A stretch of 64,000 nucleotides of DNA. Origin: Stropharia rugosoannulata (taxonomy: Eukaryota > Basidiomycota > Agaricomycetes > Agaricales > Strophariaceae). The DNA is taken from positions 496,001 to 560,000 of the forward strand of contig JANCIK010000009.1 in NCBI GenBank assembly GCA_028532985.1, read 5' to 3'. Below are positions 45,601-58,496 of this stretch, piece after piece. The translations under genes were made by a program, and so were the position numbers. Numbering within the stretch: the stretch's first letter is position 1; every line of letters begins with the position of its first letter. A model generated the notes under the pieces. That model searched no databases. It was not told where the DNA came from and was given only the letters and a program-made list of their open reading frames with translations.

Positions 45601-46060
45601 CATTCGGTAATGTGTTGCACTGTATACGAGAAGGGATCGACTGAATATTCCGTTACGCGGCAGTACATATGAAGAGCTTACATTGTTGAGTTGGTCAGTT
45701 CGTTATGGGGGAAGGAAGAAAGAATAGAAGCATTAAACGTCCAACCAGATTGTTTGGGAACGTGTCAAACACGTTTGGCGGTCTAATTTCAATCTGGCAC
45801 TGCCCACCGGTTTATTTTTATCATGTCTGTTATTTGAACAAATGGACAATGGCGTCTACATATGCACGCACCATCCATTACTCTCTTGGCCTTAGTACGT
45901 AATGACGTCCGGTACTCTGCAAAGGTCAGTAGACGTCTCAGCCTTAGTGAATGGTAGTGTTTGGTACTCTGGGAAGGCCTCACAGTTCGTATACTAGCCA
46001 TGAGGCAGTGTATTCTTATTTTCTAACTGACCTGCCAAGTCCGAGATTGAAATGGCCGTA
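45601..46060 (-). promoter_or_regulatory. Conserved 5' flank of HET3
   Basis: Shares the TTGTTGAGTTGGTCAGTTCG block (about 45684), the GCGGTCTAATTTCAATCTGG block and the CTCTTGGCCTTAGTA block with the HET4 flank. Confidence 0.65.
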
Positions 46061-49000
46061 CTTTTTTCATTTGCAGGTCCCCATCATTATTTAATTTCCG
46101 CGCTGTACCTTGGTATACCCTATTTATAGGCCATTCATCACGGAGAATGGAAGAATCATTAAGCTGTGTTCTCTTATTTTGTGAACTGCGCAGTCCTCCC
46201 ATCCTAAAATCGTCGATGGCTGTACATGTACTTAGCAGGATAGTTGGTGACGTACGTGCAATGTCGCGTCTTGGCGTCGCGTCCCGCGCTGTGGTGTCCC
46301 TATGATTGGGCCAACACCGTCTCCTACATTTACTTGACAATGTGGCTCCGTGTTTCGAGCTTCGCCCCTTCGTTCATCGTGTTAGACGTACAATTTTTTT
46401 TCGTCCCCCAAATGTACTGCACTTGCTCTGGTACGCGCTGTTGTGGACATCACGGTCCATATGTATGTTTTTGGACACTATACATATCCATGGTGAACCA
46501 GACTGTTTTATAAGTAATCTAAGTATCCGGTGGGCTTGTGTACTCTGTTTATGTGTCATTAATGTGTATCATCTCCGATCTTCTTTGATCTGCCAACGGA
46601 ATCGCAATGACTATACATTGAGAGCGGGCGCCTCGGGGGTAGCTACCAGTCATCGTCGTTATCTATTTTTGGAGCACGCGGGCAATGCCGGTCGGGAAGA
46701 GTATTTTTGCACAACCACGTACGTCTTTTTCTGTCGTTAACCCCCTCATCGTGCTCGTGCTTTCGACTACGGATGCCCGCCACACTGAAATATACGGAAT
46801 GCCATGTGTACGCAGAGCTTGACCTGCTCACGACGTGTCTTGCGAGGACGAAGATTACAAGATAGCAAATATGACGTATTGGCGCGGAGCGGGAGAGGGG
46901 GAAGCGAGAGTGGCTGGAGGCATTCCTAAGCTAGTTGGTTTTGGGGGGATGGTGAAGGACGGGACGATGTGGTGTTGAGGTGACGGTACGTTTCAATTTA
47001 AGGCTGCTGCCGTCCTTCGCTATATCCTTTGCCCGACTGACTGCTCTGTGTACTCGTTAGGGTTTACTAGGGGTGAGCTGGGTCTGCATACTGCTCGCAA
47101 GGTACGCATTCGTCTATCACCCGCCTCGGCGCGTGGTTTACGCATTCTTTGTTAACTTCGTGTAGCCCGTCATCTCCGTCTCCTTCACTGCCCTCGCTGG
47201 TGGCCCTCTGTTTGTGCAGGTCTTGCTACTTGTAGACTAGTCTGCCTGGGCCCTCTCCTCAACGTCTCTCTCCGCATGGTCGCGCTAGTCACATCCAACC
47301 TCCGGCCTTCTACGCGACGTGCTCAGCCTACCCGCGTCCCTTGCACGACATCACACAGTCACCCCGTTTTTGGATAGTAGCTTGATATAATTGGGTGCTG
47401 TACGCCTCGTCCTCAGATTCTACTACTCCTCCCAGCCGGCCTTGGTTTCATATAGATACCGCCGTCTGTGTGGTCCAGATCCGTTTATTCGACTACTCAA
47501 CTACTCGCGCATGCGGCTGTACTACAATGGCATATGTGCTTTTTTGCCTTGCCTTGCATCCCTGATGTGCCTCGCCTCCTCGCGACGGGCGTTCCACAAG
47601 GCACGGCGACCCACACGCTTTCCGGAACATCAAGCGCACATGTTCATCTCGCCTTTCGCGCATATACCTCCGTGCAGGCCCCGCCAGGCGTACCCCGCGA
47701 ATCCTTCCCCTAGCACGCTCCATTTTCTTGCGCAATCGTTTCATGCCTTCAGACTGCGTCCGTCCCTCCTGTGCACTCACCATCCCACGCCGCGACCCCG
47801 GCCCCAGCTTCCGCTCGCCCGCGACGTCGATGCGCGCCCACGCCCACGTATGTAGCACGATGTCCCGTTCGATGCATCACATGCCGTGCGTGCTTGTTTC
47901 ATCTCGTCCTGTTCCATCATGTCCTGTCGTACTATGAGCCGCCCCAAGCCCGTTTTGCCCCCATCCCGTCCCCACTCCCGTCCGTCCGTCTTGCGTCCGT
48001 ATCCGGCCATGATCCCGCGACACACACGCACACTTCCCGCTCGCTCGCTCGCCGTGCCCATCTCTTCGGTCGCCCCCGTTCCGTTCGTCGCATCCCGACC
48101 CATGCGTTGCATTGCAGAACTTACCAGCGAGGGCCACAAACATAGGTTCTTCTAGCGCGCCGTCTATATGCGTACTGGTACGACGAGAGGACATGCACAG
48201 GATGGATGGGGTGAGCAGTGAGCACGGGATGGCGCTGGAGCTGTGGAGATGTGCGAACCTGTACGCACCGATTGCCTTCCCCATTTCAACGCGTCCCTCG
48301 GAACCCGCGGACCCCGTTTGCTGCTCTCGACCCCGGGCTTCCTTGGCTAACCCGGCGCGTCCCCTCAATAATGTTCCACAGCTATGTGAATGCCACTTCG
48401 ACCTATCAGTCTCGTACAGACCCCGCCCGCCCACCAAATAAATAATGAGTCTGGAACGTGGGTGAGCAGTCAGCTTGGCCTGCCCCCTCGAATCCCGCTT
48501 GTAGCAGCCCCCGCGATATCGAGCGTAACGTCATGGACGTAGTCCCCGTGCGCGTGAGCATGTATGCACGTCGTCGTACCCCGGAGAGGCCAATCTCTTC
48601 GATGTCATTCTACCAGACCCTCCATCTTGTCCATATTCGCTTTTCCGTGGTGTCGTGCTATGTCCTGTCCCATCCGACCTGCCGGCAAGTTCTTGATATG
48701 CATTAAGACCACTGCGGGCTGCGTGTGCGTGTGGTCCTGCGGGTGGCATGTGCTGAATGTTGCGTCTGGGGAGGGAAGGCGCGCAGTGGTATGGTGTGGG
48801 GAGGGTGCCGCAGGGTGTCGAGGTGGGGATGGACGCGGTGTACCCGAGGGTAGGCGCAAGAGCCGTGGAGGAGGGGCGGGCGCGGACAATGGACTCTGTG
48901 ATTATGATAAAGTGGAGCTCTGGAGGGTGGCGTGGTTAGTACGACAAATTCGGCTCGGGGTACATCCTCCACTAATCCATTCTCTCGGATCCCTCCCGTA

Positions 49001-50190
49001 CTCGATGCCCCACTCTCCAGAGGTTGTACGAGATTTCTGTTCCTTTTCTAGACGTCCGAGTGCGTATGTGCGCCCCGTGCAACTTGGCCGTGGGCCTTCA
49101 CTCCACTCAGTGCTGTCGATGGTACATTTTTGCGTCTGTGGAGTCTTGATCGTCCCTGCCTTTCAAGTTCGCTTCCTGATGTCCTCGCACTACAATGTGC
49201 AGTCATGCACCTCATAGCCCATATATGTGCGTGTTTGCATGCTTCGCCGAGCACAGGTACGATTCATGTGTATGTATTGTGCGTCGATGTTGTAGATCAC
49301 AATATACTTATTCATGGCTGTCCGTATAGTACACCATATGTTGACTTTATGTATAGATAGGACGCTGTGTCTGCCTCTTTCTGAGTTGTATTGGGTTTTT
49401 TATGTGATATATGTCGTATCTTGTCTAGGATCTATCTGGGAGATTAAAGTTACAATGAGAGCACCCCCGGGCGGGCTGCAGGATCCAGATCTATTGGTGG
49501 CGCGCGCGGGCGATGCCGTCCGCCTTAAGGAAGAATAAGCTATACAGCCACGTTCGTCGTTTTCGTCGCCCCACTCTACTTATGTAGATCTATACCCACC
49601 TTATTCTTACCATGTTTTTGAACGATGGCTAGCTGCGAAACTTGAGTTTGGACCTGCCCACGACACGAATATAAGGCCAAGAATTATAACTTTAAAAAAG
49701 TAAACAAGAACTGGCACGAGTGCGGTAGGGAACAGACACGCCACTACAAACAGTGATACGGTGCTCCCGTATGGTGGAAAGATCTTGCAGGCTCATTGAT
49801 ATGTTTCTGTGGTGCATGTGCGTCAGCTTTGGATTGTTTACTGTTTCTGGAACTTATCGGACTGTTTCACCGACCTCTGGTTTTGTGGAGGATGCAGCTG
49901 TGGTAGCTGGCGTGCTTTGGCTTGGCTTTCATTGGATGCACATAGATGCGCCTCGCCCCTTTCATGCAAAGTAGCTCCCACAAAGGCATGGCTCTCTCTC
50001 TCTATGCAAAATTGCACGGCGAGGGTTGCCTGCGGACAATGTCTACTGGTGTGGGGTAACGCGGTCTGGAGGGCAGCCGGATTCTCTGAAAGTGTATATT
50101 TTTCTGAACTCTTGAGAGCGATTGGTTTGGTTATACAAAGTACAACAAACATTGATATACTGATAGGGAGAAATAATACAAACGTCAATT
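46061..50190 (+). repeat. Family R repeat block 4
   Basis: Markers at about 46664 and 49485 (diverged), on the plus strand. The stretch 46200-47200 closely matches 30230-31320, and 49000-49440 resembles 40440-40740. No supported gene. Confidence 0.65.
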
Positions 50191-52200
50191 TCACAAATAC
50201 AACATTACAAGACGTAGACCGTGAGACTTCAACTCGTCTTCTGGGATTATTATTTGTGGGCTTCCCCCTTTAGGATCCTTTGAAGAGTGCAGTGTAAAAA
50301 TTGGAGGTGAAGAAGGCCAATCAGAGGATCCATCACGCCACGCAGAAACCATGTTATATGATTCAGTTTGCATAGAGTATGATCCAGTAAATCTGAGGGG
50401 TACTGAAATAGAGGGATTTTGGATGCATACATTCCCATTGGTGAGAGAGAAGTTGACAACTCCAAAGACAGTTACAAAGAAACGGATGTGATGTCCAGAA
50501 AAGATTAATTTGTCCAATAAATTGAAGCCCCAAACTTCGCCATATACATCTCCCATGGGCTGCAATGCCGTCTTGAACCCACGGCGGTTGAGACCTGGAA
50601 CAAGGAGAAGGTGTATACGTAGCCCCATGTGCGTGAGGAGGAATGGTTCAATGGGTGTTGCGTTTTCCAAATTGCAACGGGGTATGCGGAAAGGAATGTG
50701 GGAATCAAGCATAAAGGCATCAGAACGATGTTTATAAACATCCACGGTAGTTGGGATAATATTTGTATTCCCCCTTTCGTAGCTGCGGTTGAAAAGGTCC
50801 ATAATGCATCGTTTCGAGTTGATGACTTCGCGTATCAGGCGAGAGAATGCGCGCTTCGAGCCTTCACCATATGCTATCGGAATGCTGACATCGAGAATTC
50901 CCATTAGCGAGTAGGTTCTGTCCTCTTGACGAGTCACCCGCCTCCCACATGCCATCTGAAATCTTCTGGATATTGGGATGTTATCTTGGTGTCCTTTTTG
51001 AAACGCGTGAATTTCGGTTTCTTTTATTCCCGCAGCAGCAGCTACTGCTGCCTGGTCCACATGCAAGATAGTCCAGTACTTGCTGTATACTGCCATCTTT
51101 TGGGGCGCCACAAGCTCTTGCAATGTCCATCCCCTTGTAAACCATGAGTCTTGAGATATATCGTCCTCGGAGAGTGTCTCTGAAAGATAAACGAGGCAGA
51201 GAGCGGCCTTTTGGTACCATTTGTACATAGACCGAATTGCCTCGTCAAGCTCCGCACTGCTCTCCTTATTGATGCAGCAGGTGTCGATCCATCCCAGACG
51301 GAAGCCGTGATCCCGTGCAGATGATTCGCAGAAATTCTTGATCTTTTCATATCCAGCATGATTCAGTTCTCTTGTAGGCCAGCCCTGAAAGGAAATCTCG
51401 CCAGAAGTGGCTTTTGTCCATGTGTGAGAAAGGATTGTGTATCCGGCGTGTTTTGAAATAAATGCATCCATTTTTGTGGCTGTTGAACTGTCCATAATGT
51501 CCCAAAGATTTTGGCCAGTAGGATCACGCCTGAAGTGAATTATCAGGTTGGGAACGAAGTCGGGGGTACTTTGGTCTATATCCGCACAAATACTCTCAAC
51601 TACAAATAGGCTGGTTTCGCGGTGATCGACAAGACAAATTTGCGATCCATCTTTATCAAATGCTAACAGGCGGGTTGGCATAATGGCCACCTTCTTGCGG
51701 ACCATCTTCAAAACAAAGTCTTTGAACACTTGTCGAGCTACAATTTATCAGTCAGATGAAATCAATTACTTTGAGACACGTACACTCTGCTGGTATAACC
51801 CGTGGCCTGCTGGTATCCTCCATAATGTTGAGATTTACGGGAATATGGGCCGTTGAGAGTAAGGCATCTGTGGAATTGGGACTGGATTTGGATAGCAGTA
51901 ATTCTGTCATGCGGCACTCCTCGATGGTCTCTGCTATGAAACCTTTCAAACATTTGACAAATTCATGCTCAGGAGGTTGCCTAGAAGAAGCATTGTCTAT
52001 GTCGTCTGCGGCAGGTTGCGTACACTGTGTATCTAGCACCCCATTTCAATTTTATTTCAAGAACATATGGCACTCAAGAACATACCCGAAGCCATGCACT
52101 CATATACCATGGGCTTCACCAGATTCGCCAGCGCTGCAAGCAGTCCTCGAGCCTTGGGACTTTCAAAGCTTATTGGCGGAGGAGCATTTGCGTTCGACAT
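50191..52200 (-). CDS. HET-domain protein HET4, intact
   Basis: Exons on the minus strand: 52200-52086, 52032-51784, 51737-50191 (636 residues), with the same intron positions and phases as the other copies. The N-terminus is MSNANAPPPISFESPKARG. HET motifs are complete: YTILSHTW, LGWIDTCCINKES, WFTRGWTLQELVAP and GILDVSIPIAYGEGSKRAF. The most variable stretch between copies lies just before YTILSHTW (about residues 185-215), while the C-terminal region is conserved. Expected to act in the cytoplasm in recognition or cell-death signalling, by analogy with ascomycete HET proteins; no partner gene is evident next to it. Confidence 0.93.
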
Positions 52201-52700
52201 CGTTCGGGAATGTGTTGTGCTCTGTACCAGAAGGGTTCGAGTGAATATTGTGTAGTGCGGCAGTATGAAGCGCTTACATTGTTGAGTCGGTCAGTTCGTT
52301 ATGGGGAAAGGAAGGAAGAATTACAGAATTGCAGCAATGAACGTCGGACCACATAGGTCGGGAACGTGTCAAACACGTTTGGCGGTCTATTTTCAATCTG
52401 GCACTGCCCACCGGCTTATTTTTGTCATACCGATTATTGAACAAATGCATAATGGCGTTCATATAGGCAGGCACATTCCATTACTCTCTCGGCCTTAGTA
52501 CCCAATAGTGACCGGTACTCTGCAAAGGTCAGCAGACGTCTCATCCTTAGTGAGTGGTAGTGGGAAGGCCTCACAGCTCGTATACTAACCATGAGGCAGT
52601 GTATTATTACTTTCTAACTGACATGACAGGTCCGAGATTACACCGCCCTATCAATACCTGCGCAAATCCGTGCCCTCCGTCATCCCTCCGTCTGGAATCC
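52201..52700 (-). promoter_or_regulatory. Conserved 5' flank of HET4
   Basis: Near-continuous match to the HET3 flank and to the distal half of the HET2 flank, including TTGTTGAGTCGGTCAGTTCG (about 52280). Confidence 0.65.
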
Positions 52701-55700
52701 AGTCCACGGTCATCCAATGCATAGCATACTGCGTACATCGTACCGCTGCTAGGCTACAATGTGTGCTTATACATAGTCATGTGTCTATGTACATTTCCTG
52801 CGGTGCCCAAGCATTCACGCTTGATAATGAGGACCGTACATCACGGAGAGCTATTAAACGTCGATGCTTGCCGTGTATATTGTCCGTACATTCATTACGG
52901 AGAATGTTTCAACCATCAAGCTATCTTCTTTTATTTTTGTGGACTACTCAGTCCTCCCATTCTTAAACATCCATGGATGTACATATACTTAGCGGGAGAG
53001 TTGGCGACGTACATACATGCATCGCATATTAGCGTCGCGTCTCGCGCTGCGGTGTCCCTGTGGTCAAGGCAAAATTGGCTCCTATGTCTACTTGACCATG
53101 TGGATTCGCCTGTAGAGTTTCACGCCTTCGGTCATTGTGCTGTGCTTACTTATCATCGACTATGCTGTACTCGCTCTGGCACGCGTAGTTGTGCACGTCA
53201 CAACCCACATATACGTCTTTTCGAACCCCGAATTCGCCTTCTCCGTACTCCTTCTGAGTGGTGCCAGTGAACGTGTGTAGAGCACAATGTCTATGTAATA
53301 TGAATATCCTCGTGTGTCATATGTGGGCTTGCTCCGTTTTTAATCTCCCTCAGGCATCGCATTCACGAGATACAAATTCTACGTTTAGAGTGCGCCTCGG
53401 AGGCAGACAGCGTCGCCACCTAGTATCTTCTATTTTTGGAGCACCCGGTCAATGCCGCCGGCCCGCCGCCCGCGCAACGAAAATATGCAGCCACGTACGT
53501 TCGTTTCGTCGTTGCTGCCTCCGACTTACAAGTTGCCTACGATACCTCAGGGATCCGTCGACGATTTACACTTACTTATCTCGGTTGTGGGTTTGGACCA
53601 TGGAGTCTTGCCACAATAAGACCTACATATCGTGGCCTTTCGAAGCCGAGGATTACAGTACAAGACCGTAAACAAGAACGAGTGTGGTTGCGGTGGAAAT
53701 GAAGAAGGGGAAGAGAGGTATTGTGATGCGTATGGAGTGGAGTGAGTGATAGGTACGTGTTTCTGTTTCCGGTCTTTGCGAGAGCACAAGTTTACGGTTC
53801 TTGTAGAGCCTGCGTGCATATTCTTTGCCAAGTTAACTACCGTCGCCTGCTACGCGTCTCCTTTTTTGCATAACGGTGTACGTGCTCGTCTCTCGCCTGC
53901 CTCTGCATGCGCTTATGCTTGCTTTGTTCGACTAGCCCGTTGCCCTCGCCGCCCTTTGCATATCCAGGTTTGTGCTACTCGTGGGCCAGTCTCCATATGA
54001 CCTCCCCTCGATGGCCGTTTCTTCACAGTACCGCCAGTCGCGTCCAACGTCCGGCCTTCTCCGCGACGTTCTCAGCCCATTCTCACCCTCCTCAACGCTC
54101 GGCCTGTGGTCGCGTAGTAATTTGATACGAATGGGCGCCAGTTTCGGGTCCTACGACCTCTACCAGCCGGCCTTGGTTTCATTTGCATCCTCGCCCTTTT
54201 TGGAGGTGCTCTATCTGCTCAGGTTCCGGGTCCAGATCCTACTCGACTACTCGGGCATGCAGATGTACTTACATCTGATGCACTCTTCCTTGCCTTCCTT
54301 TGGATGCCCCTGGATTCGTCTCGCCGTCCCCGCGATGGACCTTCACCAACGGCGCTGCGGCTCACGCGCTTTTCAGAACATCCAGCATGCATGACGCATC
54401 CTGCTTCACCCCGCCTTTCGCGTACGCCCCGCCTTAGCGTCCTCCGTGGATGCGTCCCCGTGCACGCTCTGTTCATCCAGAACCATTCTTGCACGTTCCG
54501 TCCATGTATCCGTTCTGCGGCATCACTCCGCCCCTCCTGTGATCTCACCATGCATCACTCCCCGTCTCGGCCCTGCTCCTGCCCCTCCGCAAAGTCGATG
54601 CGCGCCCACGTGTGCTTCACACCGCACCCGGTTCGATGGATTATATCCCGTGGGTGCTCGTTTCATCGCGTCCCGCTCCGTCGCGTCACGTCGTAATATG
54701 TGCCGTCCCATTCGACCTGCCACCAATGGCTCGATGCGCATGAAGACATTGCGGGCTGTGCGAGCGTGCGGTCCTGTGGGATTACATGGGCGCAGTGGTA
54801 CGATGTGGAGAGGGAAGCCGTGCAGTGGTATGACGTGGGGAGTGAGGCGCAGGATGTCGAGGTGGGGATGGACAGGGTGTACGCGGGGGTGGGACGGACG
54901 TGGCATACTCTGACGCGCCTCCGCCGCAACAACCTGTGTGCATGCCCCCCCATGCCCTGCATTTACCCAGAATCTCTATACACACGCCTGGCGCATCGCG
55001 TCCTGTTCCATCACACCCCACGCGCCGCGTTTCATCACATCCCGAAAGGCTATTCTGCATATAACTTGCCCTTGAGAACGGTCTTGCTAGTTGCGTTCAA
55101 TGTCTGGTCATCCCTGCAACTTTCCCCGCCCTACCCCGCTCCTCGGCATCACAGGGAGAACCCCCTTGCTCGCGCAGTGGCTTAATACCACTGGGTGCTG
55201 CGCCTCGTCCTCAGGTCATTGTACTTCCCCAGCTGGCCTTGGTCTCATATACATCCCCGTCCGCGCCCATCCGTCCGTCCTGCGTTCCTATTCAACCACG
55301 ATCCCACGACACACATTCAGCTTCCTCCCTCGCAGCGCTGCGCCCATATCATCGGTCGTATCCTGTTCTGTTCCTTGAATCCCGTCCCGCGCGTCGCATC
55401 GCAGTGGGCACCGCCGCATCCAACCTATCCCGGAGGACTCCACCACAAGCATAATCTCTGCTAACGCGCAGTCCCGCGGCCTGGCATGCATACACTGTAC
55501 GAGGAGGTGAGGGTCAATAAGGAGAGGGGAGGGAGGCGCGGGATGGACGGTAGGTGAGCGGTAAGCGCAGGAGGGCGCAGGATCGGTGGAGGTGGGGTGT
55601 GATGTGCCGACCTCGAGGGAAGGAGGGGTATGGTGATCGGGGAAGAGGCAAAGAGGGGCTCTTCCTCTTTAGCTTGCATATCCGGTCCCGCTCATGGGCA

Positions 55701-55950
55701 CTCCATGCATCGTGCGTCCCCCGGAACCCGCGGACCGCGGTCGCTGCTCTCGGCCTCGAGCTCCCATGGCCGACCTGGCTCTCAGATCCAGATCCCAGTG
55801 CTTTAGCGCCAGGCACATCCCCACAACTCTGTAAATGCACTTATTATTACGACCATTATCCTAACCCTGCCCGCCCACCAGGTCTGCTTCTGAGTAGTCA
55901 CCTCGCCCTGCCCCGTCCCGCTCCGTAGAGCGCCCGCAATGTCGAATGCA
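52701..55950 (+). repeat. Family R repeat block 5
   Basis: Marker at about 53431 (TATTTTTGGAGCACCCGGTC). The stretch 53970-54260 matches 31370-31660. The right end is interrupted by the GGGCA element at 55960. No supported gene. Confidence 0.65.
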
Positions 55951-55959
55951 GCGTCACGG

Positions 55960-57344
55960 GGGCAAAGGGAAAAGGCAGTGAGCCGGCAGTGAGGGCAGTG
56001 AGCGTCAGTGACTGATTCTCACGGACTGACTGACGCGTCTCACGGACATTTCGCACATCATATTATTTAACACCACCGCTCCTTACTCTGTATGTAAATA
56101 ATAGCTATTTGTGCTTTGCATTGTAATTGACTGACTTAACTGTCTGCCTGTGTCTTCTTTCCGAACTATTCTTTTTGGAAATTAGTTGTAGTAATTCTTA
56201 CAGGAATACCATGGAACCTGATTATATGTGGTATTAATGACAGTATTTAACATCTACCCATGTGCATTGCCTTAATTTGTACCTTGTTGGCTATTAATCT
56301 CTTGCTCACTGACCTTATTCACTGACCCCTCACTGACGGCTCACGGCTCTCACTCACATGCACTGCCACTCACTGACGGCTCACGGACCTCACGGATCAG
56401 TCACTGACGCTCACTGCCGGGTAACGGAACTCACTGACCGTTCACTGACACTCACTGCCGAGTCACCGACCCCGCTGACCAGTCACTGACTGTTCACTGA
56501 CCGAATGGACGGCTAACTGGCGTGTCAGTGCCACTCACTGTCCGTTCACTGACTTCACTGACCAGTCACCAACACTCTGTAACCGATGCTAACTAACACT
56601 CGCTAACTCCATAGACAATAGCTTAGTTCCACTGGACTGTCATATACAGACTTAGTGCGGTTACCATAGCCTTCACAGATACTTCATTTCCCTAGCCAGT
56701 GCATCCGGGTGTGGTTGTGCATAGACTGTACTATGTAGTACTTGATATACTTCTCATAGAACAATTTTGCAATTTATTTTCTACTTCTCGTCAACTTTTA
56801 GACTTTTTAAACTCAAAACAACCCCGGTCTTTTGAGATCTTACCCTGCACCAGAGCGAGCAGTGAACACATCTCATAAAAGCTTCCTGTGTGCTTCCTCT
56901 TCATCTCTTCAATTTTTTATTTCCCTTGAGCCTGTTACACCCCCTTTCTCTGCATTCTTTTCCGCGCGGCTATGTCCGTGCTTGCTGCAGCCAACGTCGC
57001 AGTTCTGGGGGTGGACAATGATGATATCATTATTTAATCTCTGTACAAAGTAAACAGCAATGTTTGTGGCATGTCATATTGACAATTATCCTTGTAGATA
57101 CTGATTGTTTTTGCTTGTTCACTCACAAATTTTACTGACACAGATAAGTAATGAACCTCACTGACAGCACACTAGTTTGTCACCAATTCTCGCTGACCCT
57201 CACTGACCCACTCTGTCATCTCACTGACTCTCACTGCTCCCTCACCGACCATCACTGACTTGTCACTAACTCTCACGGATCCTCACTGCCGTGTCACGGA
57301 CTCACTGCCCCTCACTGCCGCCTCACTGCCTTATACCTGTGCCC
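55960..57344. mobile_element. GGGCA-ended DNA transposon with 9-bp target duplication, copy 2 (non-autonomous)
   Basis: Ends GGGCAAAGGGAAAAGGCAG on the left and the inverted GGGCACAGGTATAAGGCAG on the right. Direct repeats GCGTCACGG lie at 55951-55959 and 57345-57353. The subterminal zones are full of CAGTGA and TCACTGAC units (56290-56590 and 57140-57330). At 1385 bp it has no transposase. It interrupts a family R copy, whose sequence resumes after the second target repeat. Confidence 0.92.
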
Positions 57345-57353
57345 GCGTCACGG

Positions 57354-58118
57354 TCATACACGTAGCATGCAGCTTGCGTCCTGGCCCTTATTTGGTTTGT
57401 CTAACATGCGAGCGCGTGTATGCTTCATATGGCTCCCTCTCCATCCTCTTTGTCTACGTACCGCGCAGTCCTGTCTTGCTAACCTGCTCCCTGTCTTGCT
57501 AACCTGCTCCCCTGTGCATTCGCCGCGCTATAAGAATGCACCTTCGCTCCGACTACGTTTCTTGCTGCCTGCCCCGCCCGGTCGTATGCGCTGTGGACTT
57601 CTCTTTTGTATGTACTTCTACCCGGACGCCTCACGGATTTCCGCTCAATGCGCGCATACATCCATGTTCTGGCATGTTCTACAACCGGTCCCGCTCCAGC
57701 TTGTTAACCCACCCTCAAGTGCATCACAATAACTCCTAGCCACCTCCTGTGGTGTCCTCGCTTGGTCTCTGTTCTGCGCTGGCTCCTGTCACGTCGCTAT
57801 TTGTCCTGTTCACTTGCTAAGCTACGAGAATCTAGGTGTCCCGCCTCGCGCCCCGATCTCGTCTTCTCTGCATCGTCATCTATTTTTGGAGCACGGGCGA
57901 TGCCGGTCAGCCGAACGACGAGTACGCTGCACAGCCACGTACATCGTTTCGTCTTCGTTTCGTCTACTATCTAGGAGACGACAATTTGACCAACAGCTTC
58001 TTATGGTCGCCGTCATGCTTCTGTACTATGACGGACTGGTATGATTGACCTATGTGTTGGAGAAAGACGAAGATAACAAAGTAGAAAAGCAGACCAGAGC
58101 GCGACTATGGTTGGGAGG
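57354..58118 (+). repeat. Family R repeat block 6, truncated on the right
   Basis: Continues the copy split by the GGGCA element. Marker TATTTTTGGAGCACGGGCGA at 57881. Similarity to the 33540-33600 and 23600-23650 copies stops after GGTTGGGAG at about 58119, where the second KDZ region begins. Confidence 0.65.
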
Positions 58119-58496
58119 GGTGGTCACATACCGTAGCTACACTGGGCCGTACAAGACGTACCAGTGAACGGTCCCACTGTAGTCGTATGAGTCGGCTCCA
58201 GAGAGTTCACTGGTTCACTCAAAAATAGGCCTAATTGGGACATACTACACTGTGTGCGTACCATACGGGTCCAGAGAACACACCCCGACTTTGCTGCAAT
58301 CGCCGAGAAAACCTTGTTCGGCAGAAAATGGCCAGATTCCCGAGAGCACAGATATGTCAGTAGTATATACACAATCATCTACCATTGGTAAGGTCATTAA
58401 AACTCAATGTGAAGGAGCAGTATAAACACATTCAATAGTGTATCATTGATATACAGGAGGTAAAACGTATAAACAACTTTTTTTGTTCCTTGCATT

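Noticed and set aside
58124..58378. 84-residue minus-strand frame at the left edge of KDZ2
   Set aside because: No recognisable motif and no splice link to the neighbouring gene; probably terminal noncoding sequence of the element.
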